Shown here in pieces: positions 25,411 to 35,870 of a stretch of 64,000 nt of DNA. The notes under the pieces are model-generated. The model was not told the DNA's origin. It saw nothing but the letters and a program-made list of their open reading frames with translations, and made no database searches. The translations under genes were made by a program, and so were the position numbers. Positions within the stretch are counted from its first letter, which is position 1. Each line of letters begins with the position of its first letter. Origin of the DNA: Deinococcus sp. JMULE3 (GTDB lineage Bacteria > Deinococcota > Deinococci > Deinococcales > Deinococcaceae); contig NZ_SGWE01000004.1 of NCBI RefSeq assembly GCF_013337115.1, positions 1,064,001 through 1,128,000 of the forward strand. The letters run 5' to 3'.

Positions 25411-27303
25411 TCAGCCGCCCTTCGCTTCCACCTCGGCCTGCTTGGCACCCCAGGCCTCCATCTTCGCTTCCAGTTGCACTTCCAGGTCGTGCGCCGAGCG
25501 CCCCAGCGCCACGAAATCCGCGTCGGCGGGTGCGGCGCTCAGCGCGGCCTGCGCGGCCTCCAGTTCGCCCTCCAGGCGGGCGATGTCGGCCTCGATGGCC
25601 TCCACCTCGCGCTTGAGGTGCCACAGGCCCTTGCCCTTCGGCGCGGCGGGTTTCGCGCTGACCTTCGGCGCGGCGGCCAGCGCCTCGGCCTCCAGTTCGG
25701 CGGCGGTGCGGTGCTTGGCCTTGTAGTCCTCCCAGCCGGGGTACTCGAAGAACTGCCCGTCCTCGATCAGCCAGATGCGGTCCGCGAGGCCCTCGATGAA
25801 CGCACGGTCGTGGCTGACCATCACCAGCGTGCCCGAGAAGTCGTCCAGCGCGGCCTCGAGCGCCTCGACCATCTCCATGTCGAGGTGGTTGGTGGGCTCG
25901 TCCATGATCAGGAGGTTGTGGTCCTCCTGCGCGAGTTTCAGCAGCGCCAGCCGCGCCCGCTCGCCGCCCGAGAGGATGCGCGCCTGCTTGTCGTGCTGGT
26001 CGTACGGGAACATGAACGTGCCCAGCAGGTCGTGCGCTTCCGGGTCCTTCTGGGTGTAGGCGCGGGCCACGTCGTACAGCGTCTCGCTGGGTTCCACGCC
26101 GCGCAGCGCCTGATCGTAGTACCCGACCGTGACGCGCGCCCCGGTCAGGATGCGGGCGCGCGGGTCGTCGCTGGGTTCCAGGCCCAGCAGGGTGCGCAGG
26201 AACGTGGTCTTGCCCGCCCCGTTGCGTCCGATGATCGCCACGCGTTCCCCCTGGCGGATCTGCACGTTCACGTCCCGGAACAATTGCCGCCCGCCGGGCA
26301 GCACCCGCGTGACGTGCCGGGCGTCCAGCACGACCTCGCCGCTCTCGGGGGCGTGGAAGGTGATGCGGGTCGTGCGCTGCTCGGGCGGCGGGGCATTGGT
26401 GGCGCGGGCCTGCATGCGGTCCACGCGCGCCTGCATGGCCTTGGCCCGGCGGGCGAGTTTGCTCATGCCCAGACCCCAGATCTTCATGCGGTCCGCACTG
26501 GCCTGCAGCGACGCGATCTGGCGGCTTTCCACCGCGAAGCGCGCCGCCTGCTGCTCCAGTTCGGCGGCCAGCGTCTCGCGGAACGTCGTGTAGTTCCCGG
26601 CGTAGACCTTCATGGTCCCGCCGCGCAGGTACGCCGTCTCGCGGGTGACGGTGTCCAGGAACGCCCGGTCGTGACTGATGACCAGCACCGCGCCCGGATA
26701 GCGGCCCAGGAAACCTTCCAGCCACTCGACCATCACGATGTCCAGGTGGTTGGTCGGTTCGTCCAGCAGCAGCACGTCCGGGTTCTCCACGAGGAGCGCC
26801 GCCAGCCCCAGCCGCGTACGCTCCCCGCCGCTGAGGCTGGAGGCCAGGTCGGCCTCGCGGCCCCGGAACCCGAACGCCAGGGTCACGGCGTCCTTGCGGC
26901 TGCGCCGCTCGAAACCGCCGCGGCGCTGGTAGTGCTCCAGCACGGCCTCGTGGTGCAGGATGCTCTCGGGCGTGCCGCTGCTCATGGCGTCGGCGGCGGC
27001 GCTCAGTTCGGCCTCCAGCTGATCCAGGTCGTGGAACGCGGCGTCCAGCACGCTGTCCACCGTCGCGCCCGCCGGGAACACCGGGTCCTGCTGGAGCGAG
27101 CGCACCCGCACGCCCGGCGCGCGCTTCACGACGCCCCCGTCCGGCGTCAGCTGCCCGGTCAGGAGTTTCAGCAGCGTGCTCTTCCCCGCCCCGTTGCGCC
27201 CCACGAGGCCCACCCGGTCGCCGGGCTGCACGGCGAAGGTCACGTCCTGCAGGACGGTCAGCGGTCCATATTCCTTACTGGCGTCCACGGCGGCAACAAG
27301 CAC
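25411..27303 (-). CDS. ABC-F family ATPase
   Basis: This 630-residue cytosolic protein has two tandem ATP-binding cassettes and no membrane domain, as in the ABC-F family that works on ribosomes (translation rescue or antibiotic protection). Walker A motifs are GLVGRNGAGKST (about residue 32-43) and IIGRNGAGKTT. Signature motifs are LSGGERTRLGLAALL and LSGGERARLALLKLA, with LLLDEPTNHLD and LIMDEPTNHLD. A basic linker (SKLARRAKAMQARVDRMQ) and a C-terminal coiled coil (HLKREVEAIEADIARLEGEL) are present. The GTG start is set by a TATACT -10 box 7 bases upstream. The subgroup is uncertain. Confidence 0.93.
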   Translation of the reverse strand: MLVAAVDASKEYGPLTVLQDVTFAVQPGDRVGLVGRNGAGKSTLLKLLTGQLTPDGGVVKRAPGVRVRSLQQDPVFPAGATVDSVLDAAFHDLDQLEAELSAAADAMSSGTPESILHHEAVLEHYQRRGGFERRSRKDAVTLAFGFRGREADLASSLSGGERTRLGLAALLVENPDVLLLDEPTNHLDIVMVEWLEGFLGRYPGAVLVISHDRAFLDTVTRETAYLRGGTMKVYAGNYTTFRETLAAELEQQAARFAVESRQIASLQASADRMKIWGLGMSKLARRAKAMQARVDRMQARATNAPPPEQRTTRITFHAPESGEVVLDARHVTRVLPGGRQLFRDVNVQIRQGERVAIIGRNGAGKTTFLRTLLGLEPSDDPRARILTGARVTVGYYDQALRGVEPSETLYDVARAYTQKDPEAHDLLGTFMFPYDQHDKQARILSGGERARLALLKLAQEDHNLLIMDEPTNHLDMEMVEALEAALDDFSGTLVMVSHDRAFIEGLADRIWLIEDGQFFEYPGWEDYKAKHRTAAELEAEALAAAPKVSAKPAAPKGKGLWHLKREVEAIEADIARLEGELEAAQAALSAAPADADFVALGRSAHDLEVQLEAKMEAWGAKQAEVEAKGG

Positions 27304-27310
27304 GCCCCGC

Positions 27311-27316
27311 AGTATA
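27311..27316 (-). promoter_or_regulatory. -10 box of leaderless ABC-F promoter
   Basis: TATACT on the minus strand lies 7 bases before the GTG at 27303; there is no ribosome-binding site. Confidence 0.55.
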
Positions 27317-27384
27317 GGACGCCGCCCGGAAACGATGCCCTCTCCAGGGCCGGACCCGTTATGAAAAATGTCAGGTTTCTCTCT

Positions 27385-27390
27385 TAGACT
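27385..27390 (+). promoter_or_regulatory. -10 box before the FecR-domain gene
   Basis: TAGACT lies 9 bases before the ATG at 27400, divergent from the ABC-F promoter. Confidence 0.45.
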
Positions 27391-27399
27391 GAAGATCAG

Positions 27400-28917
27400 A
27401 TGATGTTCCGCGCGGCTCCCGTCCACCACCTCCTGTCACTCGCCCTGCTGTGCAGCGCGTCCGCCCTGGCGGCCCCCACCGTGCAGGGCACGCAGGGCCG
27501 CGTGGAACTCCAGCAGCCCGGCGGCACCTGGGCGCCCGGCAGTGGCGAGGTGACGCTGGGCCTGCGGACCGGTGCGGGCCGCGCCGAACTGCACGACGGC
27601 GCCGGGCGGATCACGGTCGGCAGCGCCTCACGCCTGCGCCGCTACCGCGACGAGGCCGACCTGCTGCAGGGCCGCTTCTACCTGCGCGGCCCGGTCGCCG
27701 TGCACGTCCAGGGTCAGCACCTCGTGATGGACGGCGCGGGCAGCCTGCGCGTGGACCTCGACGGTCCGGTGCGGCGCGTCGCGGTCATCACCGGGCAGGT
27801 CCGCGCCGACCTGAGTGGCCGGGTCGTGACCGTCCGGGGCGGGCAGCAACTCGACCTGCGCAGCGCCGCCCTGAGCGCCTTCCGCGAGACCGACCCGTGG
27901 TACGCCGCGCAGTTCCGGGGTGAGGGCAGCGCCACCGTGCAGGCCACGCGCGGCGCCGTGCAACTGAACCGCGCCGGGCAGGTGCGCGGCGCCGCGAGCG
28001 GCGACACCCTGGAGCCCGGCGCGGTCCTGAGTACCGGCCAGGGCGCGTGGGCCGAGGTCGGCTTCACCGGCGGCGGGTACCTGCGGCTGAACGAGCAGAG
28101 TGAACTGAGCGTCCTGAGCGTGGACCGCACCGAACGGGGCCGCGAGGTCCTGCTGAAACTCGCGCGTGGCACCGCCTGGAACGTCGTGGAGAAGGGCCAG
28201 GGCGGGTACCGGATCGACACGCCGGTCGTGAGTACCGCCGTGCGCGGCACGGTCTTCCGCGTGGACGCGGCTGGCCTCGTGAAGGTCTTCGAGGGTCAGG
28301 TGGCGCTGCCCAGCAACGCCGACCAGGCGGTCAGCGCCGGGCAGCAGCGCAGCGAGACGGGCACCGTCGGCACGCTGGTCCTCGACGCCACGGACCGCTT
28401 CAATCAGGCGCGGGACGCCGAACGCGCCCAGCCGCTGAGTCTCACGCTGCCCCGCGCGCCCCTGACCCTGAGTGAACTGATCCTGAATGCCCGCAGCCTC
28501 CCCGACGCGACCCTGAGCGCGCAGGTGGCCGGGCAGCGCGTCCCGCTCAGCGCCGACGGCAGCAGCTTCCGCCTGAGCGCCACGCTGCCCGAGGGCACCT
28601 ACCCGGTCGCGGTGACCGCCGAACGGTTCGGGCAGACCCTGACGCGCGCCGTGACCGTCACCGTGGACCGCAGCGCCCCCCAGGCAGACCTGCGCGCCGA
28701 GCGCCGCGGCCACCTGCTGCTCCTGAGCGGCGTCGTCACCGACAACGTCAACGCCGGGGTGATCCTCACCACCAGGATCGGCACCCGCACGTACGCCCGC
28801 ACGGTCACGCCCGGCCAGCCCCTCGCGTGGGCGCTGCCCCTTCCCGACACGGCCGCGCCGGTCCACGTGACCGTCCGCGACGCCGCAGGAAACGAGCGAG
28901 ATGTCACGCTCCGCTGA
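27400..28917 (+). CDS. Secreted FecR-domain protein
   Basis: This 505-residue exported protein has a signal peptide (HHLLSLALLCSASALA). A first beta-rich region (about 25-160) resembles a FecR domain. A clearer FecR-like domain follows (about 190-315), with QLNRAGQVRGAASGD and RIDTPVVSTAVRGTVFRVD. A C-terminal beta-sandwich part resembles Ig-like or bacterial surface modules (PEGTYPVAVTAERFGQ, DRSAPQADL, VRDAAGNERDV). It overlaps the next gene (CHASE2-GGDEF) by 17 bases. FecR-type secreted proteins next to CHASE2 sensors are a known pairing, so it may modulate that sensor from outside the membrane. Confidence 0.87.
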   Translation: MMFRAAPVHHLLSLALLCSASALAAPTVQGTQGRVELQQPGGTWAPGSGEVTLGLRTGAGRAELHDGAGRITVGSASRLRRYRDEADLLQGRFYLRGPVAVHVQGQHLVMDGAGSLRVDLDGPVRRVAVITGQVRADLSGRVVTVRGGQQLDLRSAALSAFRETDPWYAAQFRGEGSATVQATRGAVQLNRAGQVRGAASGDTLEPGAVLSTGQGAWAEVGFTGGGYLRLNEQSELSVLSVDRTERGREVLLKLARGTAWNVVEKGQGGYRIDTPVVSTAVRGTVFRVDAAGLVKVFEGQVALPSNADQAVSAGQQRSETGTVGTLVLDATDRFNQARDAERAQPLSLTLPRAPLTLSELILNARSLPDATLSAQVAGQRVPLSADGSSFRLSATLPEGTYPVAVTAERFGQTLTRAVTVTVDRSAPQADLRAERRGHLLLLSGVVTDNVNAGVILTTRIGTRTYARTVTPGQPLAWALPLPDTAAPVHVTVRDAAGNERDVTLR

Positions 28918-30367
28918 GCGGTCCCTGGCCCTGATCACCGCGCCCGTCGCGGCGCTGCTCGCCGCACTGCTGGCGCTGCTGATGCCCGCCAACCCCCGGC
29001 TGAGCGACGCGCTGAACCGCGCGCTGCCCGCCCCCACCGACCGGCGCGTGGTCCTGGTCGGCATTGACGACGCGTCCCTGCGTGATTACGGGCGCATCGG
29101 CAGCTGGCCGCGCGAACTGTACGGGCAGGCGCTGCGCACCCTGGAGCAGGCCGGCGCGACCGCCGTCGGCATCGACGTGCTCCTGACCGACCCCACCCAG
29201 AACGACGCCCGCCTGAAGGACGCGTTCAGCCGCGCCAACGTCGTGCTGGCCACCGCGCCCGGCGAATCCACCCTGCTTGCCAGCCCCGAGTGGCGCTCCC
29301 CGACCGGGATCAGCGCCCTGAACGTCAGCCGCGACGGGATCGTCCGCTCGTTCCAGACGGCGTACCCGGACGCCGCCGGGGACCTGCAGCCCAGCTTCGC
29401 GCGTCAACTGGCGGTCGCCGCCGGGAGGAACGTGGACCTCAGCACCCAGCCGCGCCTGCTGCGCTACGCCGCGCCCGACCAGGACCGCCTGCCGGTCATT
29501 CCGTTCCGGGACGTCGTCAGTGGGAACGTCCGCTACGGGGACCTGCAGGGCAAGATCGTCCTGATCGGCCTGACCGCCAGCGGGACCGCCCCCGGCACGG
29601 TCCGCGACGTGACCGGTCAGACGGTGCCCGGCACGGAACTGCAGCTGCGGGCCGTGTCCAGCCTGCTCAGCCCGCCCTTCACGACGCTGCCCACCTGGCT
29701 GATCGCGCTGCTGTCGGCCGTCATCGCCGTCGCGGCGGTCCTCGCGCGCGGCCTGTGGGGCTTCGCGCTGGCGATGGCCGCGCTGCTGGCCGCCGCGCCC
29801 CTGTGGCTGGGCAACATCCTGCTGCCCGGCGTGACCCTGTCCCTGGCCGCGATCATCGGCACGGCGCTCGTCGCGGCGGAACGCTGGTGGAACCTCCGGA
29901 CCCTGGCGCTGCGCGACCCGCTGACCGGTTTCGGGAACCGCGTGGCGTTCACGCGCGCCCTGGAGCAGCGCTGGGCGACCCGGCAGACCCGCCCGCTGGG
30001 CCTGCTGCTCGTGGACCTCAGCGGCTTCCGGAAGGTGAACGAGGTGTACGGCCCGCACGCCGGGGATGAACTGCTGCGCGACCTGTCCGGGCGGATCATG
30101 CAGCAGCGGCGCCGGGGCGACCTGATCTTCCGCTGGGGCCCCGACGAGTTCGCGGTGCTGCTCGATCAGGCCAGCGCGCACGAGATCACCGATGTCGCGC
30201 GGCGCGTGCAGGAGTCCCTGGACCGCATCAGTTACCGCGACCTGCCGCTGCGGGCCAGCGTCGGCGCGGCGCGGACCGGCGAGGACATCCAGACGCCGGT
30301 GGATCTGGTCGAGGCCGCCAGTCGCAGCCGTTACCGCGTGAAGTACCAGCGGGAACAGCGGGGGTAG
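28901..30367 (+). CDS. CHASE2-GGDEF membrane protein with altered GGDEF
   Basis: This 488-residue membrane protein has an N-terminal helix (ALITAPVAALLAALLALL), an extracytoplasmic CHASE2 sensor (about 40-245, VVLVGIDDASLRDYGRIGSWPRELYGQ), three membrane helices (about 255-330) and a C-terminal GGDEF domain opening with DPLTGFGNRVAF. The catalytic motif reads RWGPDEF, with Pro for the second Gly, which probably abolishes diguanylate cyclase activity. The inhibitory RxxD site (RRGD, five residues before it) is kept, so it may bind rather than make cyclic-di-GMP. It overlaps the FecR-type gene by 17 bases. Confidence 0.88.
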   Translation: MSRSAERSLALITAPVAALLAALLALLMPANPRLSDALNRALPAPTDRRVVLVGIDDASLRDYGRIGSWPRELYGQALRTLEQAGATAVGIDVLLTDPTQNDARLKDAFSRANVVLATAPGESTLLASPEWRSPTGISALNVSRDGIVRSFQTAYPDAAGDLQPSFARQLAVAAGRNVDLSTQPRLLRYAAPDQDRLPVIPFRDVVSGNVRYGDLQGKIVLIGLTASGTAPGTVRDVTGQTVPGTELQLRAVSSLLSPPFTTLPTWLIALLSAVIAVAAVLARGLWGFALAMAALLAAAPLWLGNILLPGVTLSLAAIIGTALVAAERWWNLRTLALRDPLTGFGNRVAFTRALEQRWATRQTRPLGLLLVDLSGFRKVNEVYGPHAGDELLRDLSGRIMQQRRRGDLIFRWGPDEFAVLLDQASAHEITDVARRVQESLDRISYRDLPLRASVGAARTGEDIQTPVDLVEAASRSRYRVKYQREQRG

Positions 30368-30401
30368 TGAGGAGTGGTGCATCGTCCAGATGACTTAGAC
30401 C

Positions 30402-30435
30402 GCCATCTATATTGACAACCACCTATATAGATGGC
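30402..30435. promoter_or_regulatory. ArsR-type operator/promoter
   Basis: GCCATCTATAT (30402-30412) and ATATAGATGGC (30425-30435) are perfect 11-base inverted arms with a 12-base spacer. They end 5 bases before the regulator's ATG, and a TTGACA lies at 30412-30417 inside. This is typical of self-regulated ArsR genes. Confidence 0.75.
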
Positions 30436-30440
30436 AATCT

Positions 30441-30788
30441 ATGGGTGTGCCTGATGGACCCCCGTTCGACCTGCTCCTGAGCCGCCTGCGCGCCCTGGGC
30501 GACCCCACCCGCCTGCGCATCGTGCAGCTCATCGGCCAGTCGGACCCCGACCACCCCCAGGCACGCCCGGACGCCGGCAGCACCCCCCCGATCAGCATCT
30601 CCGCCACCCTGGGCCTCACGCAGCCCACCATCAGCCACCACATGAAGGTCCTGATCGAGGTCGGCCTGATCACCTCCGAGAAGAAAGGCACCAAGGTCTA
30701 CTACAGCCTCAACCCCGACGGCTTCCGCGACCTGACCACCTTCTTCGAACCGCTCGCGACCCCCTGCACCGAACCCGACCTGCCCTGA
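30441..30788 (+). CDS. ArsR family transcriptional regulator
   Basis: This 115-residue winged-helix repressor has the fold opening LSRLRALGDPTRLRIVQLI. The recognition region is ATLGLTQPTISHHMKVLIEVGL and the wing is EKKGTKVYYSL. An inserted Pro/Asp-rich loop lies between helices (SDPDHPQARPDAGS). The CxC metal site of classical ArsR is absent; the only Cys is near the C-terminus (TPCTEP). It sits directly behind a palindromic operator and so is probably autoregulated. The operon originally continued with the 64-aa protein and the cysteine hydrolase. Confidence 0.88.
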   Translation: MGVPDGPPFDLLLSRLRALGDPTRLRIVQLIGQSDPDHPQARPDAGSTPPISISATLGLTQPTISHHMKVLIEVGLITSEKKGTKVYYSLNPDGFRDLTTFFEPLATPCTEPDLP

Positions 30789-30870
30789 ACGCCCCGCGCG
30801 TTCCCCCTGGCCCCCGCGACCCCGCTGACCTGCCCGCCCACGGCGCGCAGCCGCCCCGCCACACCCCGAC

Positions 30871-30993
30871 CGCGTCCCGAACAGATCGGAACACCACCGA
30901 TCCGTCCACTCCACGCCCGGAACCCTCTTTTCTCCCACTCGCATCCGCTCGGATGGAACGGCTTCATCAGCCATTCCATCGAAGTCCCTCTCA
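30871..30993 (+). repeat. Family A dispersed repeat, copy 6 (diverged)
   Basis: It retains the ACTCCACGCCCGGAACCC and CGCATCCGCTCGG blocks, the right-end hairpin (GATGGAACGG/CCATTCCATC) and an end like GAAGTCCCTCTCAT. The left end differs: GAACAGATCGGAACACC instead of ATACGGATTCCG. Copy 4 has the same GATCGGTGGTG/GATCTGTT-type left block. It lies within the arsR operon. Confidence 0.7.
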
Positions 30994-31009
30994 TCCTCCG
31001 GAGGACCGT

Positions 31010-31204
31010 ATGCACGACCTGCACCTGAAGGAAGTCGTCGACGCCCGCACCGCCCAGTACGAACAGGTCCGCGACCAGCTGGCCCTGGAACGGCAGCTGC
31101 GCGCCACCCAGCCGCAGCGTCCCACCCTGCGCGCTGCGCTGGCCGCCCGCCTGCGCCGACTGGCCGATCAGCTCGACCGGCCCTCCGCGCCCGCCTGCTG
31201 CTGA
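31010..31204 (+). CDS. Small helical protein with terminal CC, 64 aa
   Basis: This 64-residue protein is unrecognised. It is helical and basic in its middle (TQPQRPTLRAALAARLRRLADQL) and ends in PACC, a terminal double Cys that might bind metal or react with thiols. CCGGAGGA lies before the ATG. It follows the ArsR gene after a family A repeat. Its TGA stop codon is the duplicated target of the insertion sequence that follows, so the coding sequence itself is intact. It probably belongs to the ArsR regulon. Confidence 0.65.
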   Translation: MHDLHLKEVVDARTAQYEQVRDQLALERQLRATQPQRPTLRAALAARLRRLADQLDRPSAPACC

Positions 31205-32329
31205 AGACCTGTTGCGCAGTAGTTGAAGGATCAGTGGGGAGCCGATTCGCGGCTCCCCACTGATCTGTCCCTACGCTCAGGGCGTGCAGAGGTGGTGGCG
31301 GCGTTGCCAACGGAGATTGACGAGTCCGGCGACACACCCCCACATCACGCCGTGCTGTGAGGTCCGATTCCTGAAAAACTCCTTGCAGACGCGAAATTTC
31401 TTGATGCGGCCGATGGCATTCTCAGCGCTGATCCGCACCTTGGAGATCAGCCGATTCAGCTCACGTTGCTCCTTGCTCAACTCGCCGTTCTTCGGTCGTT
31501 TGGCGGGCACGATGGTTTCCCAGTCCGGATAGACCTTCTCCATTCCGGTATAGCCCCGGTCTCCCCACACCCGGACGTGCCTGGGCAGTCGGTTCATCAG
31601 TCGGGAACGTCGCAGCACCTTCATGTCGTGGGTGCGACCGCTGGCGGTCGCACTGAGGTGCACGATCTGTCCTTCGGGCGTCACCGCCACCTGGGTTTTC
31701 AGGGTATGGGTCCTTTTCTTGACGCTGTAAAAGCGCTTCTTGTCCTTGGGCCGCCCGACCGCCTTCTTGCCGGGGTTCTCCCCCTTCTTCACTTTCGGCT
31801 GCCCGCGAGGTTGCTCAGTCCCATCCACGATCACGTCGGTCAGTTCGGGGAAGATCTCCAGAAACTCCTCCAGAGAGCGTATTTTCCTCGGGTTCCTGCT
31901 CGCCCCTCCAGGAGCCTCATCCGGCTCGGCCTGGAGCGTCCGGGGACGGAGGGGAGCAGGCAACGCCTGCTCCAGGACCGGCAGCAGGGCATGGATGTTC
32001 CGGCAGATGTTCGCCGCGTCCAGATCGAACAGGATGCCCAGAACATGCATGGTGAAGTACTGTCGCAGATAGAGCAGCGTGACCAGCAGTCGCTGGCTGA
32101 GGTCGAGCTTGAAGGTGTTGCCCGCTCCGATGCGCCGGACCCGTCCGGCGCGGGAAAGGGAGCGGTGATGACTCCGTTCCCACAAGGGCTCCAGTTCAAT
32201 CAGCAGCTGGTCAAACTCGGCAGGACTCAACCCCACCAGCCGTTCAAAGGACCGCCCCCTGGATTTCAGCTTCTCAAGCCGCAACACCCTTGAACCTACC
32301 TGCTCCGACCTCTACTGCGCAACAGGTCT
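31205..32329 (-). mobile_element. Complete IS5-family insertion sequence
   Basis: This 1125-base element has perfect 18-base terminal inverted repeats, AGACCTGTTGCGCAGTAG at 31205-31222 and its complement at 32312-32329. It is flanked by a TGA duplication (31202-31204 and 32330-32332). A 3-base TNA target with one DDE transposase fits the IS1031/ISL2-type subgroups of IS5. It has inserted between the 64-aa gene and the cysteine hydrolase gene. It looks intact and recent. Confidence 0.93.
31277..32287 (-). CDS. IS5-type DDE transposase
   Basis: This 336-residue transposase has an N-terminal helix-turn-helix region ([25 protein letters not shown]) and a DDE nuclease domain of the DDE_Tnp_4 type. 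Catalytic residues appear in [10 protein letters not shown] (Asp), [10 protein letters not shown] (Asp) and [14 protein letters not shown] (Glu). The frame is unbroken and fills the insertion sequence, so the protein is probably active. A basic stretch ([21 protein letters not shown]) lies between the first and second Asp. Confidence 0.93.
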   Translation of the reverse strand: MLRLEKLKSRGRSFERLVGLSPAEFDQLLIELEPLWERSHHRSLSRAGRVRRIGAGNTFKLDLSQRLLVTLLYLRQYFTMHVLGILFDLDAANICRNIHALLPVLEQALPAPLRPRTLQAEPDEAPGGASRNPRKIRSLEEFLEIFPELTDVIVDGTEQPRGQPKVKKGENPGKKAVGRPKDKKRFYSVKKRTHTLKTQVAVTPEGQIVHLSATASGRTHDMKVLRRSRLMNRLPRHVRVWGDRGYTGMEKVYPDWETIVPAKRPKNGELSKEQRELNRLISKVRISAENAIGRIKKFRVCKEFFRNRTSQHGVMWGCVAGLVNLRWQRRHHLCTP

Positions 32330-32352
32330 TGAAGTCCACCGGAGGAAGTCCC

Positions 32353-32916
32353 ATGTCCACCCCGCCCACGCTGCTGCTCATCGACCTGCAACAGGGATTC
32401 ACCGATCCCCGCTGGGGCCCGCGCAACAATCCGCACGCGGAGGCGAACGCCGCGCGGCTGCTCGGCGCGTGGCGCGAACACGGCTGGCCCGTGATTCACG
32501 TACAGCACGTCTCGCGTGAACCTGACTCGCCCCTGCGGCCCGGGCAGCCCGGCGTGGAGTTCCTGCCCGCCACCGCCCCCCGACCCGGCGAGGCGACCGT
32601 GCAGAAGCACGTGAACAGCGCGTTCATCGGCACCGACCTGCACGCACGACTGCAGGCGCTGCGGGCGCAGGACCTCGTGATCGCGGGCCTGACCACCGAC
32701 CACTGCGTGTCCACCTCCACCCGCATGGCCGGGAACCTCGGCTACCGCGTGCGGCTGGTCGGGGACGCCACCGCCACCTTCGACCGGGTCGGCCCGGACG
32801 GTACCCTCCACCCGGCGGCGCAGCTGCACGCCGCGCACCTCGCCAGCCTGCACGGCGAGTTCGCCAAGGTCGTCACGACCGCCGGACTGCTGGACGACCT
32901 GCGCGCTCCTGCCTGA
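32353..32916 (+). CDS. Cysteine hydrolase, isochorismatase family
   Basis: This 187-residue protein belongs to the isochorismatase/nicotinamidase-like cysteine hydrolases. The catalytic triad is visible: Asp in LLLIDLQQGF, Lys in TVQKHVNSAF and Cys in GLTTDHCVSTSTRMA. GGAGGA lies just before the ATG. The insertion sequence ends 23 bases upstream. Without it the gene would start 20 bases after the stop codon of the 64-aa gene, so it was probably the third gene of the ArsR operon. The substrate is unknown. Confidence 0.9.
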   Translation: MSTPPTLLLIDLQQGFTDPRWGPRNNPHAEANAARLLGAWREHGWPVIHVQHVSREPDSPLRPGQPGVEFLPATAPRPGEATVQKHVNSAFIGTDLHARLQALRAQDLVIAGLTTDHCVSTSTRMAGNLGYRVRLVGDATATFDRVGPDGTLHPAAQLHAAHLASLHGEFAKVVTTAGLLDDLRAPA

Positions 32917-32930
32917 CGGGGGCGGCAGAA

Positions 32931-32961
32931 GGAGGCCCGACCGGGATCAGGTCGGGCCTCC
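32931..32961. terminator. Terminator at the end of the nuo operon
   Basis: GGAGGCCCGACC (32931-32942) and GGTCGGGCCTCC (32950-32961) form a perfect 12-base stem with a 7-base loop, between the hydrolase gene (+) and nuoN (-). It can serve both. Confidence 0.85.
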
Positions 32962-32978
32962 TCGTCTGGCGTTTCCGT

Positions 32979-34427
<1,449 letters not shown>

Positions 34428-34428
34428 G

Positions 34429-35870
34429 TCAGTTGCCTCCCAGGGCGCTCAGGACGGCGCGCACGGCGGGCTGCATCAGGTTCAGGGCGGGGGTGGAGTA
34501 CACGCCGAACAGCACCAGGATCGCCAGCGGGATGCCCAGGATCAGCCACTCGGTGTGCACGAGGTCACGCACGGTGACGGACCCGGCGGGCCGCGCCTGC
34601 CAGAAGGTGTGCTGGAAGGCGGTCAGGGCGTACGCGGCGGCGGCGATGGTCGTGATGCCCGCGATGAACGTCAGCCACGGCTCGACCTGGTACGCGCCGA
34701 GCAGGATGCTGAACTCGCCGATGAAGCCCGCCAGTCCTGGGACGGCGATGCTGGCGAACCACAGGGCCATGGTCAGGCCGCCCAGCGCGCCCGCCTGGGT
34801 CATGACGCCGCCCACACGGGTCTCCAGGCTACCGATGCGTTCCTGCAGCATGCCCACCGACAGGAACAGCGCGCCGGTGTAGAGGTTCTGGAAGGCCAGG
34901 AGGTACATCGCGCCGATCACGGCCGTCTCGTTCAGGGAGAATACGCCCAGCGCGACGAAGCCCATGTGGCTGAGGCCCGCGTAGGCCAGCAGGCGTTTCC
35001 AGTCGGTCTGCCGGAACGCGATCCACGCGGCGTACAGCGCGGTGAAGGCCGCGAGGCCCATCAGGATGGGACGCAGTTCCAGGCTGGCGTCGGGGAACAG
35101 CGGGATGGCGAAGGTGAAGATGCCGTACCCGCCGACCTTGTACAGGGTGCCCATGACGTCGGGCACGCCGCTGTCGTGGTTCTGCTCGTGGAAGTCCGGC
35201 AGCCACGCGTGCAGCGGCCACAGCGGCAGCTTGACGGCCATGGCGGCCAGGAAGCCCAGGTACAGCCACGTCTGCGCGCTGCCGGTCACGAGGTTCTGTT
35301 TCAGGTCGGTCATGGCGAAGCTGGGGCTGCCGCCCAGGTAGCGCACGCCGATGATGCTGACGAGCATCAGCAGGCTGCCGAACAGCGTGTACGCGGCGAA
35401 TTTCACCAGGGCCGCCATGCGCCCCGACTTGCCGTACATGGCGAGCATCAGGAGGGCCGGGATCAGGGCGTCCTCGAAGAACACGTAGAACAGCATCAGG
35501 TCCTGCGCGGCGAAGATGCCGATCAGGCCCGTCTCCATGGCCAGGATCAGCGAGAGCATCGGGCCGGGGTTGGGGATGCGGCGCGCGGCGTACAGGATCG
35601 CGATGAACGACATCAGCGCCGTGACCAGGGCCAGGGCGAGGCTCACGCCGCCCAGCTGCACGGAGTACGTGATGCCCAGCGGGGGAATCCAGTCCCAGCG
35701 GAACAGCTCCGAGCCGCCGCCGCGCCAGATGGCGAGGCCCGCGCCGAGGGTCAGGGCGGCGATGAAGCCCGCCACCTCGTCCCGGAAGGTTTTCGGCGTG
35801 ACGAGCAGCAGCAGGCTGCCCGCGAGGGGCAGGAAGATCATGAGGGTGGGGAGCCAGTCGGTGAAGGAGT

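Noticed and set aside
24784..27387. An 867-codon plus-strand frame opposite the ABC-F gene
   Set aside because: The minus strand carries both ABC cassettes with intact motifs; the plus frame is low-complexity and spans several genes and a repeat.
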